A stretch of 64,000 nt of DNA from Antedon mediterranea (Eukaryota > Echinodermata > Crinoidea > Comatulida > Antedonidae), in NCBI RefSeq assembly GCF_964355755.1, contig NC_092677.1:21176101-21240100 (forward strand). Reading direction: 5' to 3'. The position numbers and the translations under genes were made by a program. Positions within the stretch are counted from its first letter, which is position 1; the number at the start of each line of letters is the position of its first letter. Shown here piece after piece: positions 34,398-48,169 of the stretch. The notes under the pieces were generated by a model. It saw only the letters and a list, made by a program, of their open reading frames with translations. It searched no databases and had not been told where the DNA came from.

Positions 34398-37359
34398 CTT
34401 CAAATCGCATTTGGAGACGTTTTAGACCATTTTGTGATTTTCGAAAAAACTTAACATAAAAACACCAAAGTGCTCAGAATACCTTCAAATCGCATTTGGA
34501 GACGTTTTAGACCATTTTGTGATTTTCGAAAAAACTTGTTAACATAAAAACACCAAAGTGCTCAGAATACCTTCAAATCGTATTTTGAGACGTTTTAGAC
34601 AATTTTGTGATTTTCGAAAAAACTTGTTAACATAAAAACACCAAAGTGCTTAGAAAAGCTTGAAATCGCATTTGGAGACGTTTTAGACCATTTTGTGCAT
34701 TTCGATGAAACTTGGTTACACAAAAACATCAAAGTGCTTAAAATCACATTTTGAGCATTTCGTTAAAACTTTTCACACAAAAACATCAAAGTCCACAAAA
34801 TAGCTTAATATCGTATTTAAAAACGTTTTAGACCATTTTGAGCATTTCGAAAAAACTTTTCCACACAAAACATCAAAGTTTACAAAATAGTTTTAAATCG
34901 CATTTGGAGACGTTTTAGACCATTTTGTTCATTTCGATGAAACAAAAACACAAAAACATCAAATTGCACAAAATGGCTTAATATGATATGGGAAAACGTT
35001 TTAGACCATTTTGAACATTTCGTTAAAAGTTTTCACAAAAAAACATCAAAGTCCACAAAACAGCTTAATATCGTATTTAAAAACGTTTTAGACCATTTTG
35101 AGCATTTCGAAAAAACTTTTTCACACAAAACATCAAAGTTTACAAAATAGCTTCAAATCGCATTTGGAGACGTTTGAGACCATTTTGTGATTTTCGAAAA
35201 AACTTGTTAACATAAAAACACCAAAGTGCTCAGAATACCTTCAAATCGCATTTGGAGACGTTTTAGACCATTTTGTGATTTTCGAAAAAACTTGTTAACA
35301 TAAAAACACCAAAGTGCTCAGAATACCTTCAAATCGTGTTTTGAGACGTTTTAGACCATTTTGTGATTTTGGAAAAACTTGTTAACATAAAAACACCAAA
35401 GTGCTCAGAATACCTTCAAATCGCATTTGGAGACGTTTTAGACCATTTTGTGATTTTCGAAAAAACTTGTTAACATAAAAACACCAAAGTGCTCAGAAAA
35501 GCTTCAAATCGCAATTGGAGACGTTTTAAACCATTTTGTTCATTTCGATGAAACTTGGTTACACAAAAACATCAAATTGCACAAAATGGCTTAATATGGT
35601 ATGGGAAAACGTTTTAGACCATTTTGAACATTTCGAGAAAACTTTTTCACACAAAACTTCAAAGTGTACAGAATAGCTTCAAATCGCATTAGAAACCGTT
35701 TTAGACCATTTTGAGCATTTCGAAAAAACTTTTTCACACAAGACATCAAAGTTTACAAAATAGCTTCAAATCGCATTTGGAGACGTTTTAGACCATTTTG
35801 TGATTTTCGAAAAAACTTGTTAACATAAAAAATCCAAAGTGCTCAGAATACCTTCAAATCGCATTTTGAGACGTTTTAGACCATTTTGTGATTTTCGAAA
35901 AAACTTGTTAACATAAAAATACCAAAGTGCTCAGAATACCTTCAAATCGTGTTTTGAGACGTTTTAGACCATTTTGTGATTTTCGAAAAAACTTAACATA
36001 AAAACACCAAAGTGCTCAGAATACCTTCAAATCGCATTTGGAGACGTTTTAGACCATTTTGTGATTTTCGAAAAAAATTGTTAACATAAAAACACCAAAG
36101 TGCTCAGAAAAGCTTCAAATCGCATTTGGAGACGTTTTAAACCATTTTGTTCATTTCGATGAAACTTGGTTACACAAAAAGAGCACAAAAGTATTTAAAA
36201 ACGTTTTAGACCATTTTGAGCATTCCGACAAAACTTTTTCACACAAAACATCAAAGTGTACAGAATAGCTTTAAATCGCATTTGGAGACGTTTTAGACCA
36301 TTTTGTAGTTTTCGAAAAAACTTGGTTACACAAAAACATCAAAGTGCTTAAAATCACATTAGAAACCGTTTAGACCATTTTGAGCATTTCGTTAAAACTT
36401 TTCACACAAAAACATCAAAGTCCACAAAATAGCTTAATATCGTATTCAAAAACGTTTTAGACCATTTTGAGCATTTCGAAAAAACTTTTTCACACAAAAC
36501 ATCAAAGTTTACAAAATAGCTTCAAATCGCATTTGGAGACGTTTTAGACCATTTTGTGATTTTCGAAAAAAACTTGTTAACATAAAAACCCCAAAGTGCT
36601 CAGAATACCTTCCAATCGCATTTTGAGACGTTTTAGACCATTTTGTGATTTTCGAAAAAACAACATAAAAACACCAAAATGCTCAGAATACCTTCAAATC
36701 GCATTTGGAGACGTTTTAGACCATTTTGTGATTTTGGAAAAAACTTGTTAACATAAAAACACCAAAGTGCTTAGAAAAGCTTCAAATCGCATTTGGAGAC
36801 GTTTTAGACCCTTTTGTGCATTTCGATGAAACTTGGTTACACAAAAACATCAAAGTGCTTAAAATCACAGTAGAAACCGTTTTAGACCATTTTGAGCATT
36901 TCGTTAAAATTTTTCACAGAAAAACATCAAAGAGCAAAAAATAGCTTAATATCGTATTTAAAAACGTTTTAGACCATTTTGAGCATTTCGACAAAACTTT
37001 TTCACACAAAACATCAAAGTGTACAGATAAGCTTCAAATCGCATTTGGAGACGTTTTAAACCATTTTGAGCATTTCGATAAAATTTTACACACAAAAACA
37101 TCAAAGTGCACAAAATAGCTTAATATGGTATTTAAAAACGTTTTAGACCATTTTGAGCATTTCAACAAAACTTTTTCTCACAAAACATCAAAGTGTACAG
37201 AATAGCTTCAAATCGCATTTGGAGACGTTTTAGACCATTTTGTGCATTTCGATGAAACTTGGTTACACAAAAACATCAAAGTGCTTAAAATCACATTTTG
37301 AGCATTTCGTTAAAACTTTTCACACAAAAACATCAAAGTCCACAAAATAGCTTAATATC
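33806..37359 (+). repeat. Large tandem duplication, copy 1 (3554 bp)
   Basis: Seven or more private variants repeat 3554 bp downstream: TCAAATTGCATTTGG (33886), AACTTAACAT (34448), ATAGTTTTAAATCG, AAAACAGCTT, GACGTTTGAGACC, AAAAAATCCAAAG, ACAAAAAGAGCAC and AAAACCCCAAAG. The edges are placed where these stop and alpha units with other variants begin, accurate to perhaps 50 bp. Confidence 0.9.
36269..36346 (+). repeat. Chimeric monomer A/C
   Basis: The GTAGTTTTCG type (normally ending TTGTTAACATAAAAACAC) switches after CGAAAAAACTTG to GTTACACAAAAACATC, the tail of C. The next D reads GAAACCGTTTAGACC, one T short in the core. Both changes are duplicated at 39823-39900, so they predate the 3554-bp duplication. 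Confidence 0.85.
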
Positions 37360-37951
37360 TTATTTAAAAACGTTTTAGACCATTTTGAGCATTTCGAAAA
37401 AACTTTTCCACAAAAAACATCAAAGTTTACAAAATAGCTTCAAATTGCATTTGGAGACGTTTTAGACCATTTTGTGATTTTCGAAAAAACTTGTTAACAT
37501 AAAAACACCAAAGTGCTCAGAATACCTTCAAATCGCATTTGGAGACGTTTTAGACCCTTTTGTGCATTTCGATGAAACTTGGTTACACAAAAACATCAAA
37601 GTGCTTAAAATCACATTAGAAACCGTTTTAGACCATTTTGAGCATTTCGTTAAAATTTTTCACAGAAAAACATCAAAGAGCAAAAAATATCTTAATCTCG
37701 TATTTAAAAACGTTTTAGACCATTTTGAGCATTTCGACAAAACTTTTTCACACAAAACATCAAAGTGTACAAAATAGCTTCAAATCGCATTTGGAGACGT
37801 TTTAACCCATTTTGAGCATTTCGATAAAATTTTACACACAAAAACATCAAAGTGCACAAAATAGCTTAATATGGTATTTAAAAACGTTTTAGACCATTTT
37901 GAGCATTTCAACAAAACTTTTTCTCACAAAACATCAAAGTGTACAGAATAG
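36780..37951 (+). repeat. Tandem alpha HOR pair spanning the 3554-bp junction
   Basis: GACCC markers at 36807 and 37553 are 746 bp apart. The first unit has the CACAGTAG form of D and GATAAGCTT before F; the second has ATATCTTAATCTCG after D and stops after E. The duplication boundary falls in the B of the first unit. Confidence 0.85.
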
Positions 37952-40913
37952 CTTCAAATCGCATTTGGAGACGTTTTAGACCATTTTGTGATTTTCGAAA
38001 AAACTTAACATAAAAACACCAAAGTGCTCAGAATACCTTCAAATCGCATTTGGAGACGTTTTAGACCATTTTGTGATTTTCGAAAAAACTTGTTAACATA
38101 AAAACACCAAAGTGCTCAGAATACCTTCAAATCGTATTTTGAGACGTTTTAGACAATTTTGTGATTTTCGAAAAAACTTGTTAACATAAAAACACCAAAG
38201 TGCTTAGAAAAGCTTGAAATCGCATTTGGAGACGTTTTAGACCATTTTGTGCATTTCGATGAAACTTGGTTACACAAAAACATCAAAGTGCTTAAAATCA
38301 CATTTTGAGCATTTCGTTAAAACTTTTCACACAAAAACATCAAAGTCCACAAAATAGCTTAATATCGTATTTAAAAACGTTTTAGACCATTTTGAGCATT
38401 TCGAAAAAACTTTTCCACACAAAACATCAAAGTTTACAAAATAGTTTTAAATCGCATTTGGAGACGTTTTAGACCATTTTGTTCATTTCGATGAAACAAA
38501 AACACAAAAACATCAAATTGCACAAAATGGCTTAATATGATATGGGAAAACGTTTTAGACCATTTTGAACATTTCGTTAAAAGTTTTCACAAAAAAACAT
38601 CAAAGTCCACAAAACAGCTTAATATCGTATTTAAAAACGTTTTAGACCATTTTGAGCATTTCGAAAAAACTTTTTCACACAAAACATCAAAGTTTACAAA
38701 ATAGCTTCAAATCGCATTTGGAGACGTTTGAGACCATTTTGTGATTTTCGAAAAAACTTGTTAACATAAAAACACCAAAGTGCTCAGAATACCTTCAAAT
38801 CGCATTTGGAGACGTTTTAGACCATTTTGTGATTTTCGAAAAAACTTGTTAACATAAAAACACCAAAGTGCTCAGAATACCTTCAAATCGTGTTTTGAGA
38901 CGTTTTAGACCATTTTGTGATTTTGGAAAAACTTGTTAACATAAAAACACCAAAGTGCTCAGAATACCTTCAAATCGCATTTGGAGACGTTTTAGACCAT
39001 TTTGTGATTTTCGAAAAAACTTGTTAACATAAAAACACCAAAGTGCTCAGAAAAGCTTCAAATCGCAATTGGAGACGTTTTAAACCATTTTGTTCATTTC
39101 GATGAAACTTGGTTACACAAAAACATCAAATTGCACAAAATGGCTTAATATGGTATGGGAAAACGTTTTAGACCATTTTGAACATTTCGAGAAAACTTTT
39201 TCACACAAAACTTCAAAGTGTACAGAATAGCTTCAAATCGCATTAGAAACCGTTTTAGACCATTTTGAGCATTTCGAAAAAACTTTTTCACACAAGACAT
39301 CAAAGTTTACAAAATAGCTTCAAATCGCATTTGGAGACGTTTTAGACCATTTTGTGATTTTCGAAAAAACTTGTTAACATAAAAAATCCAAAGTGCTCAG
39401 AATACCTTCAAATCGCATTTTGAGACGTTTTAGACCATTTTGTGATTTTCGAAAAAACTTGTTAACATAAAAATACCAAAGTGCTCAGAATACCTTCAAA
39501 TCGTGTTTTGAGACGTTTTAGACCATTTTGTGATTTTCGAAAAAACTTAACATAAAAACACCAAAGTGCTCAGAATACCTTCAAATCGCATTTGGAGACG
39601 TTTTAGACCATTTTGTGATTTTCGAAAAAAATTGTTAACATAAAAACACCAAAGTGCTCAGAAAAGCTTCAAATCGCATTTGGAGACGTTTTAAACCATT
39701 TTGTTCATTTCGATGAAACTTGGTTACACAAAAAGAGCACAAAAGTATTTAAAAACGTTTTAGACCATTTTGAGCATTCCGACAAAACTTTTTCACACAA
39801 AACATCAAAGTGTACAGAATAGCTTTAAATCGCATTTGGAGACGTTTTAGACCATTTTGTAGTTTTCGAAAAAACTTGGTTACACAAAAACATCAAAGTG
39901 CTTAAAATCACATTAGAAACCGTTTAGACCATTTTGAGCATTTCGTTAAAACTTTTCACACAAAAACATCAAAGTCCACAAAATAGCTTAATATCGTATT
40001 CAAAAACGTTTTAGACCATTTTGAGCATTTCGAAAAAACTTTTTCACACAAAACATCAAAGTTTACAAAATAGCTTCAAATCGCATTTGGAGACGTTTTA
40101 GACCATTTTGTGATTTTCGAAAAAAACTTGTTAACATAAAAACCCCAAAGTGCTCAGAATACCTTCCAATCGCATTTTGAGACGTTTTAGACCATTTTGT
40201 GATTTTCGAAAAAACAACATAAAAACACCAAAATGCTCAGAATACCTTCAAATCGCATTTGGAGACGTTTTAGACCATTTTGTGATTTTGGAAAAAACTT
40301 GTTAACATAAAAACACCAAAGTGCTTAGAAAAGCTTCAAATCGCATTTGGAGACGTTTTAGACCCTTTTGTGCATTTCGATGAAACTTGGTTACACAAAA
40401 ACATCAAAGTGCTTAAAATCACAGTAGAAACCGTTTTAGACCATTTTGAGCATTTCGTTAAAATTTTTCACAGAAAAACATCAAAGAGCAAAAAATAGCT
40501 TAATATCGTATTTAAAAACGTTTTAGACCATTTTGAGCATTTCGACAAAACTTTTTCACACAAAACATCAAAGTGTACAGATAAGCTTCAAATCGCATTT
40601 GGAGACGTTTTAAACCATTTTGAGCATTTCGATAAAATTTTACACACAAAAACATCAAAGTGCACAAAATAGCTTAATATGGTATTTAAAAACGTTTTAG
40701 ACCATTTTGAGCATTTCAACAAAACTTTTTCTCACAAAACATCAAAGTGTACAGAATAGCTTCAAATCGCATTTGGAGACGTTTTAGACCATTTTGTGCA
40801 TTTCGATGAAACTTGGTTACACAAAAACATCAAAGTGCTTAAAATCACATTTTGAGCATTTCGTTAAAACTTTTCACACAAAAACATCAAAGTCCACAAA
40901 ATAGCTTAATATC
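37360..40913 (+). repeat. Large tandem duplication, copy 2 (3554 bp)
   Basis: Immediately follows copy 1 and I noticed no difference at the markers checked. G2 lies at 35598 and 39152 (offset 3554). The block at about 42.6-46.2 kb is an older relative sharing CACAAGACATC (44496) and ACTTAACATAAA (44754) but lacking AAAAAATCC and AAAACCCC. Confidence 0.9.
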
Positions 40914-41838
40914 TTATTTAAAAACGTTTTAGACCATTTTGAGCATTTCGAAAAAACTTTTTCACACAAAACATCAAAGTTTACAAAATAGCTTCAAATC
41001 GCATTTGGAGACGTTTCAGACCATTTTGTGATTTTCGAAAAAACTTGTTAACATAAAAACACCAAAGTGCTCAGAATACCTTCAAATCGCATTTGGAGAC
41101 GTTTTAGACCATTTTGTGATTTTCGAAAAAACTTGTTAACATAAAAACACCAAAGTGCTTAGAAAAGCTTCAAATCGCATTTGGAGATGTTTTAGACCAT
41201 TTTGTGCATTTCGATGAAACTTGGTTACACAAAAACATCAAAGTGCTTAAAATCACATTTTGAGCATTTCGTTAAAACTTTTCACACAAAAACATCAAAG
41301 TCCACAAAATAGCTTAATATCGTATTTAAAAACGTTTTAGACCATTTTGAGCATTTCGAAAAAACTTTTCCACACAAAACATCAAAGTTTACAAAATAGC
41401 TTCAAATCGCATTTGGAGACGTTTTAGACCATTTTGTGATTTTCGAAAAAACTTGTTAACATAAAAACACCAAAGTGCTCAGAATACCTTCAAATCGCAT
41501 TTGGAGACGTTTTAGACAATTTTGTGATTTTCGAAAAAACTTGTTAACATAAAAACACCAAAGTGCTTAGAAAAGCTTCAAATCGCATTTGGAGACGTTT
41601 TAGACCATTTTGTGCATTTCGATGAAACTTGGTTACACAAAAACATCAAAGTGTACAGAATAGCTTCAAATCGCATTAGAAACCGTTTTAGACCATTTTG
41701 AGCATTTCGAAAAAACTTTTTCACACAAAACATCAAAGTGTACAAAATAGCTTCAAATCGCATTTGGAGACGTTTTAGACCATTTTGCAGTTTTCGAAAA
41801 AACTTGTTAACATAAAAACACCAAAGTGCTAAGAATAG

Positions 41839-43330
41839 CTTCCAATCGCATTTGGAGACGTTTTAGACCCTTTTGTGCATTTCGATGAAACTTGGTTACA
41901 CAAAAACATCAAAGTGCTTAAAATCACATTAGAAACCGTTTTAGACCATTTTGAGCATTTCGTTAAAATTTTTCACAGAAAAACATCAAAGAGCAAAAAA
42001 TAGCTTAATATCTTATTTAAAAACGTTTTAGACCATTTTGAGCATTTCGACAAAACTTTTTCACACAAAATATCAAAGTGTACAGAATAGCTTCAAATCG
42101 CATTTGGAGACGTTTTAACCCATTTTGAGCATTTCGATAAAATTTTACACACAAAAACATCAAAGTGCACAAAATAGCTTAATATGGTATTTAAAAACGT
42201 TTTAGACCATTTTGAGCATTTCAACAAAACTTTTTCTCACAAAACATCAAAGTGTACAGAATAGCTTCAAATCGCATTTGGAGACGTTTTAGACCATTTT
42301 GTGCATTTCGATGAAACTTGGTTACACAAAAACATCAAAGTGCTTAAAATCACATTTTGAGCATTTCGTTAAAACTTTTCACACAAAAACATCAAAGTCC
42401 ACAAAATAGCTTAATATCGTATTTAAAAACGTTTTAGACCATTTTGAGCATTTCGAAAAAACTTTTCCACACAAAACATCAAAGTTTACAAAATAGCTTC
42501 AAATCGCATTTGGAGACGTTTTAGACCATTTTGTGATTTTCGAAAAAACTTGTTAACATAAAAACACCAAAGTGCTCAGAATACCTTCAAATCGCATTTG
42601 GAGACGTTTTAGACCCTTTTGTGCATTTCGATGAAACTTGGTTACACAAAAACATCAAAGTGCTTAAAATCACATTAGAAACCGTTTTAGACCATTTTGA
42701 GCATTTCGTTAAAATTTTTCACAGAAAAACATCAAAGAGCAAAAAATATCTTAATCTCGTATTTAAAAACGTTTTAGACCATTTTGAGCATTTCGACAAA
42801 ACTTTTTCACACAAAACATCAAAGTGTACAAAATAGCTTCAAATCGCATTTGGAGACGTTTTAACCCATTTTGAGCATTTCGATAAAATTTTACACACAA
42901 AAACATCAAAGTGCACAAAATAGCTTAATATGGTATTTAAAAACGTTTTAGACCATTTTGAGCATTTCAACAAAACTTTTTCTCACAAAACATCAAAGTG
43001 TACAGAATAGCTTCAAATCGCATTTGGAGACGTTTTAGACCATTTTGTGCATTTCGATGAAACTTGGTTACACAAAAACATCAAAGTGCTTAAAATCACA
43101 TTTTGAGCATTTCGTTAAAACTTTTCACACAAAAACATCAAAGTCCACAAAATAGCTTAATATCGTATTTAAAAACGTTTTAGACCATTTTGAGCATTTC
43201 GAAAAAACTTTTCCACACGAAACATCAAAGTTTACAAAATAGTTTCAAATCGCATTTGGAGACGTTTTAGACCATTTTGTGATTTTCGAAAAAACTTGAT
43301 AACATAAAAACACCAAAGTGCTCAGAATAC
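41839..43330 (+). repeat. Tandem alpha HOR pair (2 x 746 bp)
   Basis: Units 41839-42584 and 42585-43330, GACCC markers at 41866 and 42612. The whole pair matches bases 1-1460 at offset 41870, including CCACACGAAAC and CTTGATAAC. The beta block that follows starts with ATCGTGTTTTGAG at 43331, as at 1461. Confidence 0.9.
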
Positions 43331-45958
43331 CTTCAAATCGTGTTTTGAGACGTTTTAGACCATTTTGTAATTTTCGAAAAAACTTGTTAACATAAAAACA
43401 CCAAAGTGCTCAGAATACCTTCACATCGCATTTTGAGACGTTTTAGACCATTTTGTGATTTTCGAAAAAACTTGTTAACATAAAAACACCAAAGTGCTTA
43501 GAAAAGCTTGAAATCGCATTTGGAGACGTTTTAGACCATTTTGTGCATTTCGATGAAACTTGGTTACACAAAAACATCAAAGTGCTTAAAATCACATTTT
43601 GAGCATTTCGTTAAAACTTTTCACACAAAAACATCAAAGTCCACAAAATAGCTTAATATCGTATTTAAAAACGTTTTAGACCATTTTGAGCATTTCGAAA
43701 AAACTTTTCCACACAAAACATCAAAGTTTACAAAATAGCTTTAAATCGCATTTGGAGACGTTTTAGACCATTTTGTTCATTTCGATGAAACAAAAACACA
43801 AAAACATCAAATTGCACAAAATGGCTTAATATGATATGGGAAAACGTTTTAGACCATTTTGAACATTTCGTTAAAAGTTTTCACAAAAAAACATCAAAGT
43901 CCACAAAACAGCTTAATATCGTATTTAAAAACGTTTTAGACCATTTTGAGCATTTCGAAAAAACTTTTTCACACAAAACATCAAAGTTTACAAAATAGCT
44001 TCAAATCGCATTTGGAGACGTTTTAGACCATTTTGTGATTTTCGAAAAAACTTGTTAACATAAAAACACCAAAGTGCTCAGAATACCTTCAAATCGTGTT
44101 TTGAGACGTTTTAGACCATTTTGTGATTTTGGAAAAACTTGTTAACATAAAAACACCAAAGTGCTCAGAATACCTTCAAATCGCATTTGGAGACGTTTTA
44201 GACCATTTTGTGATTTTCGAAAAAACTTGTTAACATAAAAACACCAAAGTGCTCAGAAAAGCTTCAAATCGCAATTGGAGACGTTTTAAACCATTTTGTT
44301 CATTTCGATGAAACTTGGTTACACAAAAACATCAAATTGCACAAAATGGCTTAATATGGTATGGGAAAACGTTTTAGACCATTTTGAACATTTCGAGAAA
44401 ACTTTTTCACACAAAACTTCAAAGTGTACAGAATAGCTTCAAATCGCATTAGAAACCGTTTTAGACCATTTTGAGCATTTCGAAAAAACTTTTTCACACA
44501 AGACATCAAAGTTTACAAAATAGCTTCAAATCGCATTTGGAGACGTTTTAGACCATTTTGTGATTTTCGAAAAAACTTGTTAACATAAAAACACCAAAGT
44601 GCTCAGAATACCTTCAAATCGCATTTTGAGACGTTTTAGACCATTTTGTGATTTTCGAAAAAACTTGTTAACATAAAAATACCAAAGTGCTCAGAATACC
44701 TTCAAATCGTGTTTTGAGACGTTTTAGACCATTTTGTGATTTTCGAAAAAACTTAACATAAAAACACCAAAGTGCTCAGAATACCTTCAAATCGCATTTG
44801 GAGACGTTTTAGACCATTTTGTGATTTTCGAAAAAAATTGTTAACATAAAAACACCAAAGTGCTCAGAAAAGCTTCAAATCGCATTTGGAGACGTTTTAA
44901 ACCATTTTGTTCATTTCGATGAAACTTGGTTACACAAAAAGAGCACAAAAGTATTTAAAAACGTTTTAGATCATTTTGAGCATTCCGACAAAACTTTTTC
45001 ACACAAAACATCAAAGTGTACAGAATAGCTTTAAATCGCATTTGGAGACGTTTTAGACCATTTTGTAGTTTTCGAAAAAACTTGTTAACATAAAAACACA
45101 AAAGAGCTTCAAATCGCATTTGGAGACGTTTTAGACCCTTTTGTGCATTTCGATGAAACTTGGTTACACAAAAACATCAAAGTGCTTAAAATCACATTAG
45201 AAACCGTTTTAGACCATTTTGAGCATTTCGTTAAAACTTTTCACACAAAAACATCAAAGTCCACAAAATAGCTTAATATCGTATTCAAAAACGTTTTAGA
45301 CCATTTTGAGCATTTCGAAAAAACTTTTTCACACAAAACATCAAAGTTTACAAAATAGCTTCAAATCGCATTTGGAGACGTTTTAGACCATTTTGTGATT
45401 TTCGAAAAAAAACTTGTTAACATAAAAACACCAAAGTGCTCAGAATACCTTCCAATCGCATTTTGAGACGTTTTAGACCATTTTGTGATTTTCGAAAAAA
45501 CAACATAAAAACACCAAAATGCTCAGAATACCTTCAAATCGCATTTGGAGACGTTTTAGACCATTTTGTGATTTTGGAAAAAACTTGTTAACATAAAAAC
45601 ACCAAAGTGCTTAGAAAAGCTTCAAATCGCATTTGGAGACGTTTTAGACCCTTTTGTGCATTTCGATGAAACTTGGTTACACAAAAACATCAAAGTGCTT
45701 AAAATCACAGTAGAAACCATTTTAGACCATTTTGAGCATTTCGTTAAAATTTTTCACAGAAAAACATCAAAGAGCAAAAAATAGCTTAATATCGTATTTA
45801 AAAACGTTTTAGACCATTTTGAGCATTTCGACAAAACTTTTTCACACAAAACATCAAAGTGTACAGATAAGCTTCAAATCGCATTTGGAGACGTTTTAAA
45901 CCATTTTGAGCATTTCGATAAAATTTTACACACAAAAACATCAAAGTGCACAAAATAG

Positions 45959-46598
45959 CTTAATATGGTATTTAAAAACGTTTTAGACCATTTTGAGCAT
46001 TTCAACAAAACTTTTTCTCACAAAACATCAAAGTGTACAGAATAGCTTCAAATCGCATTTGGAGACGTTTTAGACCATTTTGTGCATTTCGATGAAACTT
46101 GGTTACACAAAAACATCAAAGTGCTTAAAATCACATTTTGAGCATTTCGTTAAAACTTTTCACACAAAAACATCAAAGTCCACAAAATAGCTTAATATCT
46201 TATTTAAAAACGTTTTAGACCATTTTGAGCATTTCGAAAAAACTTTTTCACACAAAACATCAAAGTTTACAAAATAGCTTCAAATCGCATTTGGAGACGT
46301 TTTAGACCATTTTGTGATTTTCGAAAAAACTTGTTAACATAAAAACACCAAAGTGCTCAGAATACCTTCAAATCGCATTTGGAGACGTTTTAGACCATTT
46401 TGTGATTTTCGAAAAAACTTGTTAACATAAAAACACCAAAGTGCTTAGAAAAGCTTCAAATCGCATTTGGAGATGTTTTAGACCATTTTGTGCATTTCGA
46501 TGAAACTTGGTTACACAAAAACATCAAAGTGCTTAAAATCACATTTTGAGCATTTCGTTAAAACTTTTCACACAAAAACATCAAAGTGCACAAAATAG
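45959..46598 (+). repeat. Tandem duplication, copy 1 (640 bp), ending in a d/F chimera
   Basis: E 87, C 78, d 67, B 87, A 88, A 88, C 78, d/F 67; total 640. The last monomer (46532-46598) starts as d (CACATTTTGAGC) and ends GTGCACAAAATAG like F, which lets an E follow it. This is the duplication's junction. Confidence 0.93.
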
Positions 46599-47238
46599 CT
46601 TAATATGGTATTTAAAAACGTTTTAGACCATTTTGAGCATTTCAACAAAACTTTTTCTCACAAAACATCAAAGTGTACAGAATAGCTTCAAATCGCATTT
46701 GGAGACGTTTTAGACCATTTTGTGCATTTCGATGAAACTTGGTTACACAAAAACATCAAAGTGCTTAAAATCACATTTTGAGCATTTCGTTAAAACTTTT
46801 CACACAAAAACATCAAAGTCCACAAAATAGCTTAATATCTTATTTAAAAACGTTTTAGACCATTTTGAGCATTTCGAAAAAACTTTTTCACACAAAACAT
46901 CAAAGTTTACAAAATAGCTTCAAATCGCATTTGGAGACGTTTTAGACCATTTTGTGATTTTCGAAAAAACTTGTTAACATAAAAACACCAAAGTGCTCAG
47001 AATACCTTCAAATCGCATTTGGAGACGTTTTAGACCATTTTGTGATTTTCGAAAAAACTTGTTAACATAAAAACACCAAAGTGCTTAGAAAAGCTTCAAA
47101 TCGCATTTGGAGATGTTTTAGACCATTTTGTGCATTTCGATGAAACTTGGTTACACAAAAACATCAAAGTGCTTAAAATCACATTTTGAGCATTTCGTTA
47201 AAACTTTTCACACAAAAACATCAAAGTCCACAAAATAG
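46599..47238 (+). repeat. Tandem duplication, copy 2 (640 bp)
   Basis: Same eight monomers. GAGATGTTTT is at 46470 and 47110, and TCAAAGTGCA at 45941 and 46581, each 640 bp apart. The last d ends GTCCACAAAATAG, the normal tail, and a B follows. Confidence 0.93.
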
Positions 47239-48169
47239 CTTAATATCGTATTTAAAAACGTTTTAGACCATTTTGAGCATTTCGAAAAAACTTTTCCACA
47301 CAAAACATCAAAGTTTACAAAATAGCTTCAAATCGCATTTGGAGACGTTTTAGACCATTTTGTGATTTTCGAAAAAACTTGTTAACATAAAAACACCAAA
47401 GTGCTCAGAATACCTTCAAATCGTGTTTTGAGACGTTTTAGACCATTTTGTAATTTTCGAAAAAACTTGTTAACATAAAAACACCAAAGTGCTCAGAATA
47501 CCTTCACATCGCATTTTGAGACGTTTTAGACCATTTTGTGATTTTCGAAAAAACTTGTTAACATAAAAACACCAAAGTGCTTAGAAAAGCTTGAAATCGC
47601 ATTTGGAGACGTTTTAGACCATTTTGTGCATTTCGATGAAACTTGGTTACACAAAAACATCAAAGTGCTTAAAATCACATTTTGAGCATTTCGTTAAAAC
47701 TTTTCACACAAAAACATCAAAGAGTAATAAATAGCTTAATATCGTATTTAAAAACGTTTTAGACCATTTTGAGCATTTCGACAAAATTTTTTCAAACAAA
47801 ACATCAAAGTGTACAGAATAGCTTTAAATCGCATTTGGAGACGTTTTAGACCATTTTGTTCATTTCGATGAAACAAAAACACAAAAACATCAAATTGCAC
47901 AAAATGGCTTAATATGATATGGGGAAACGTTTTAGACCATTTTGAACATTTCGTTAAAAGTTTTCACACAAAAACATCAAAGTCCACAAAATAGCTTAAT
48001 ATCGTATTTAAAAACGTTTTAGACCATTTTGAGCATTTCGAAAAAACTTTTTCACACAAAACATCAAAGTTTACAAAATAGCTTCAAATCGCATTTGGAG
48101 ACGTTTTAGACCATTTTGTGATTTTCGAAAAAACTTGTTAACATAAAAACACCAAAGTGCTCAGAATAC

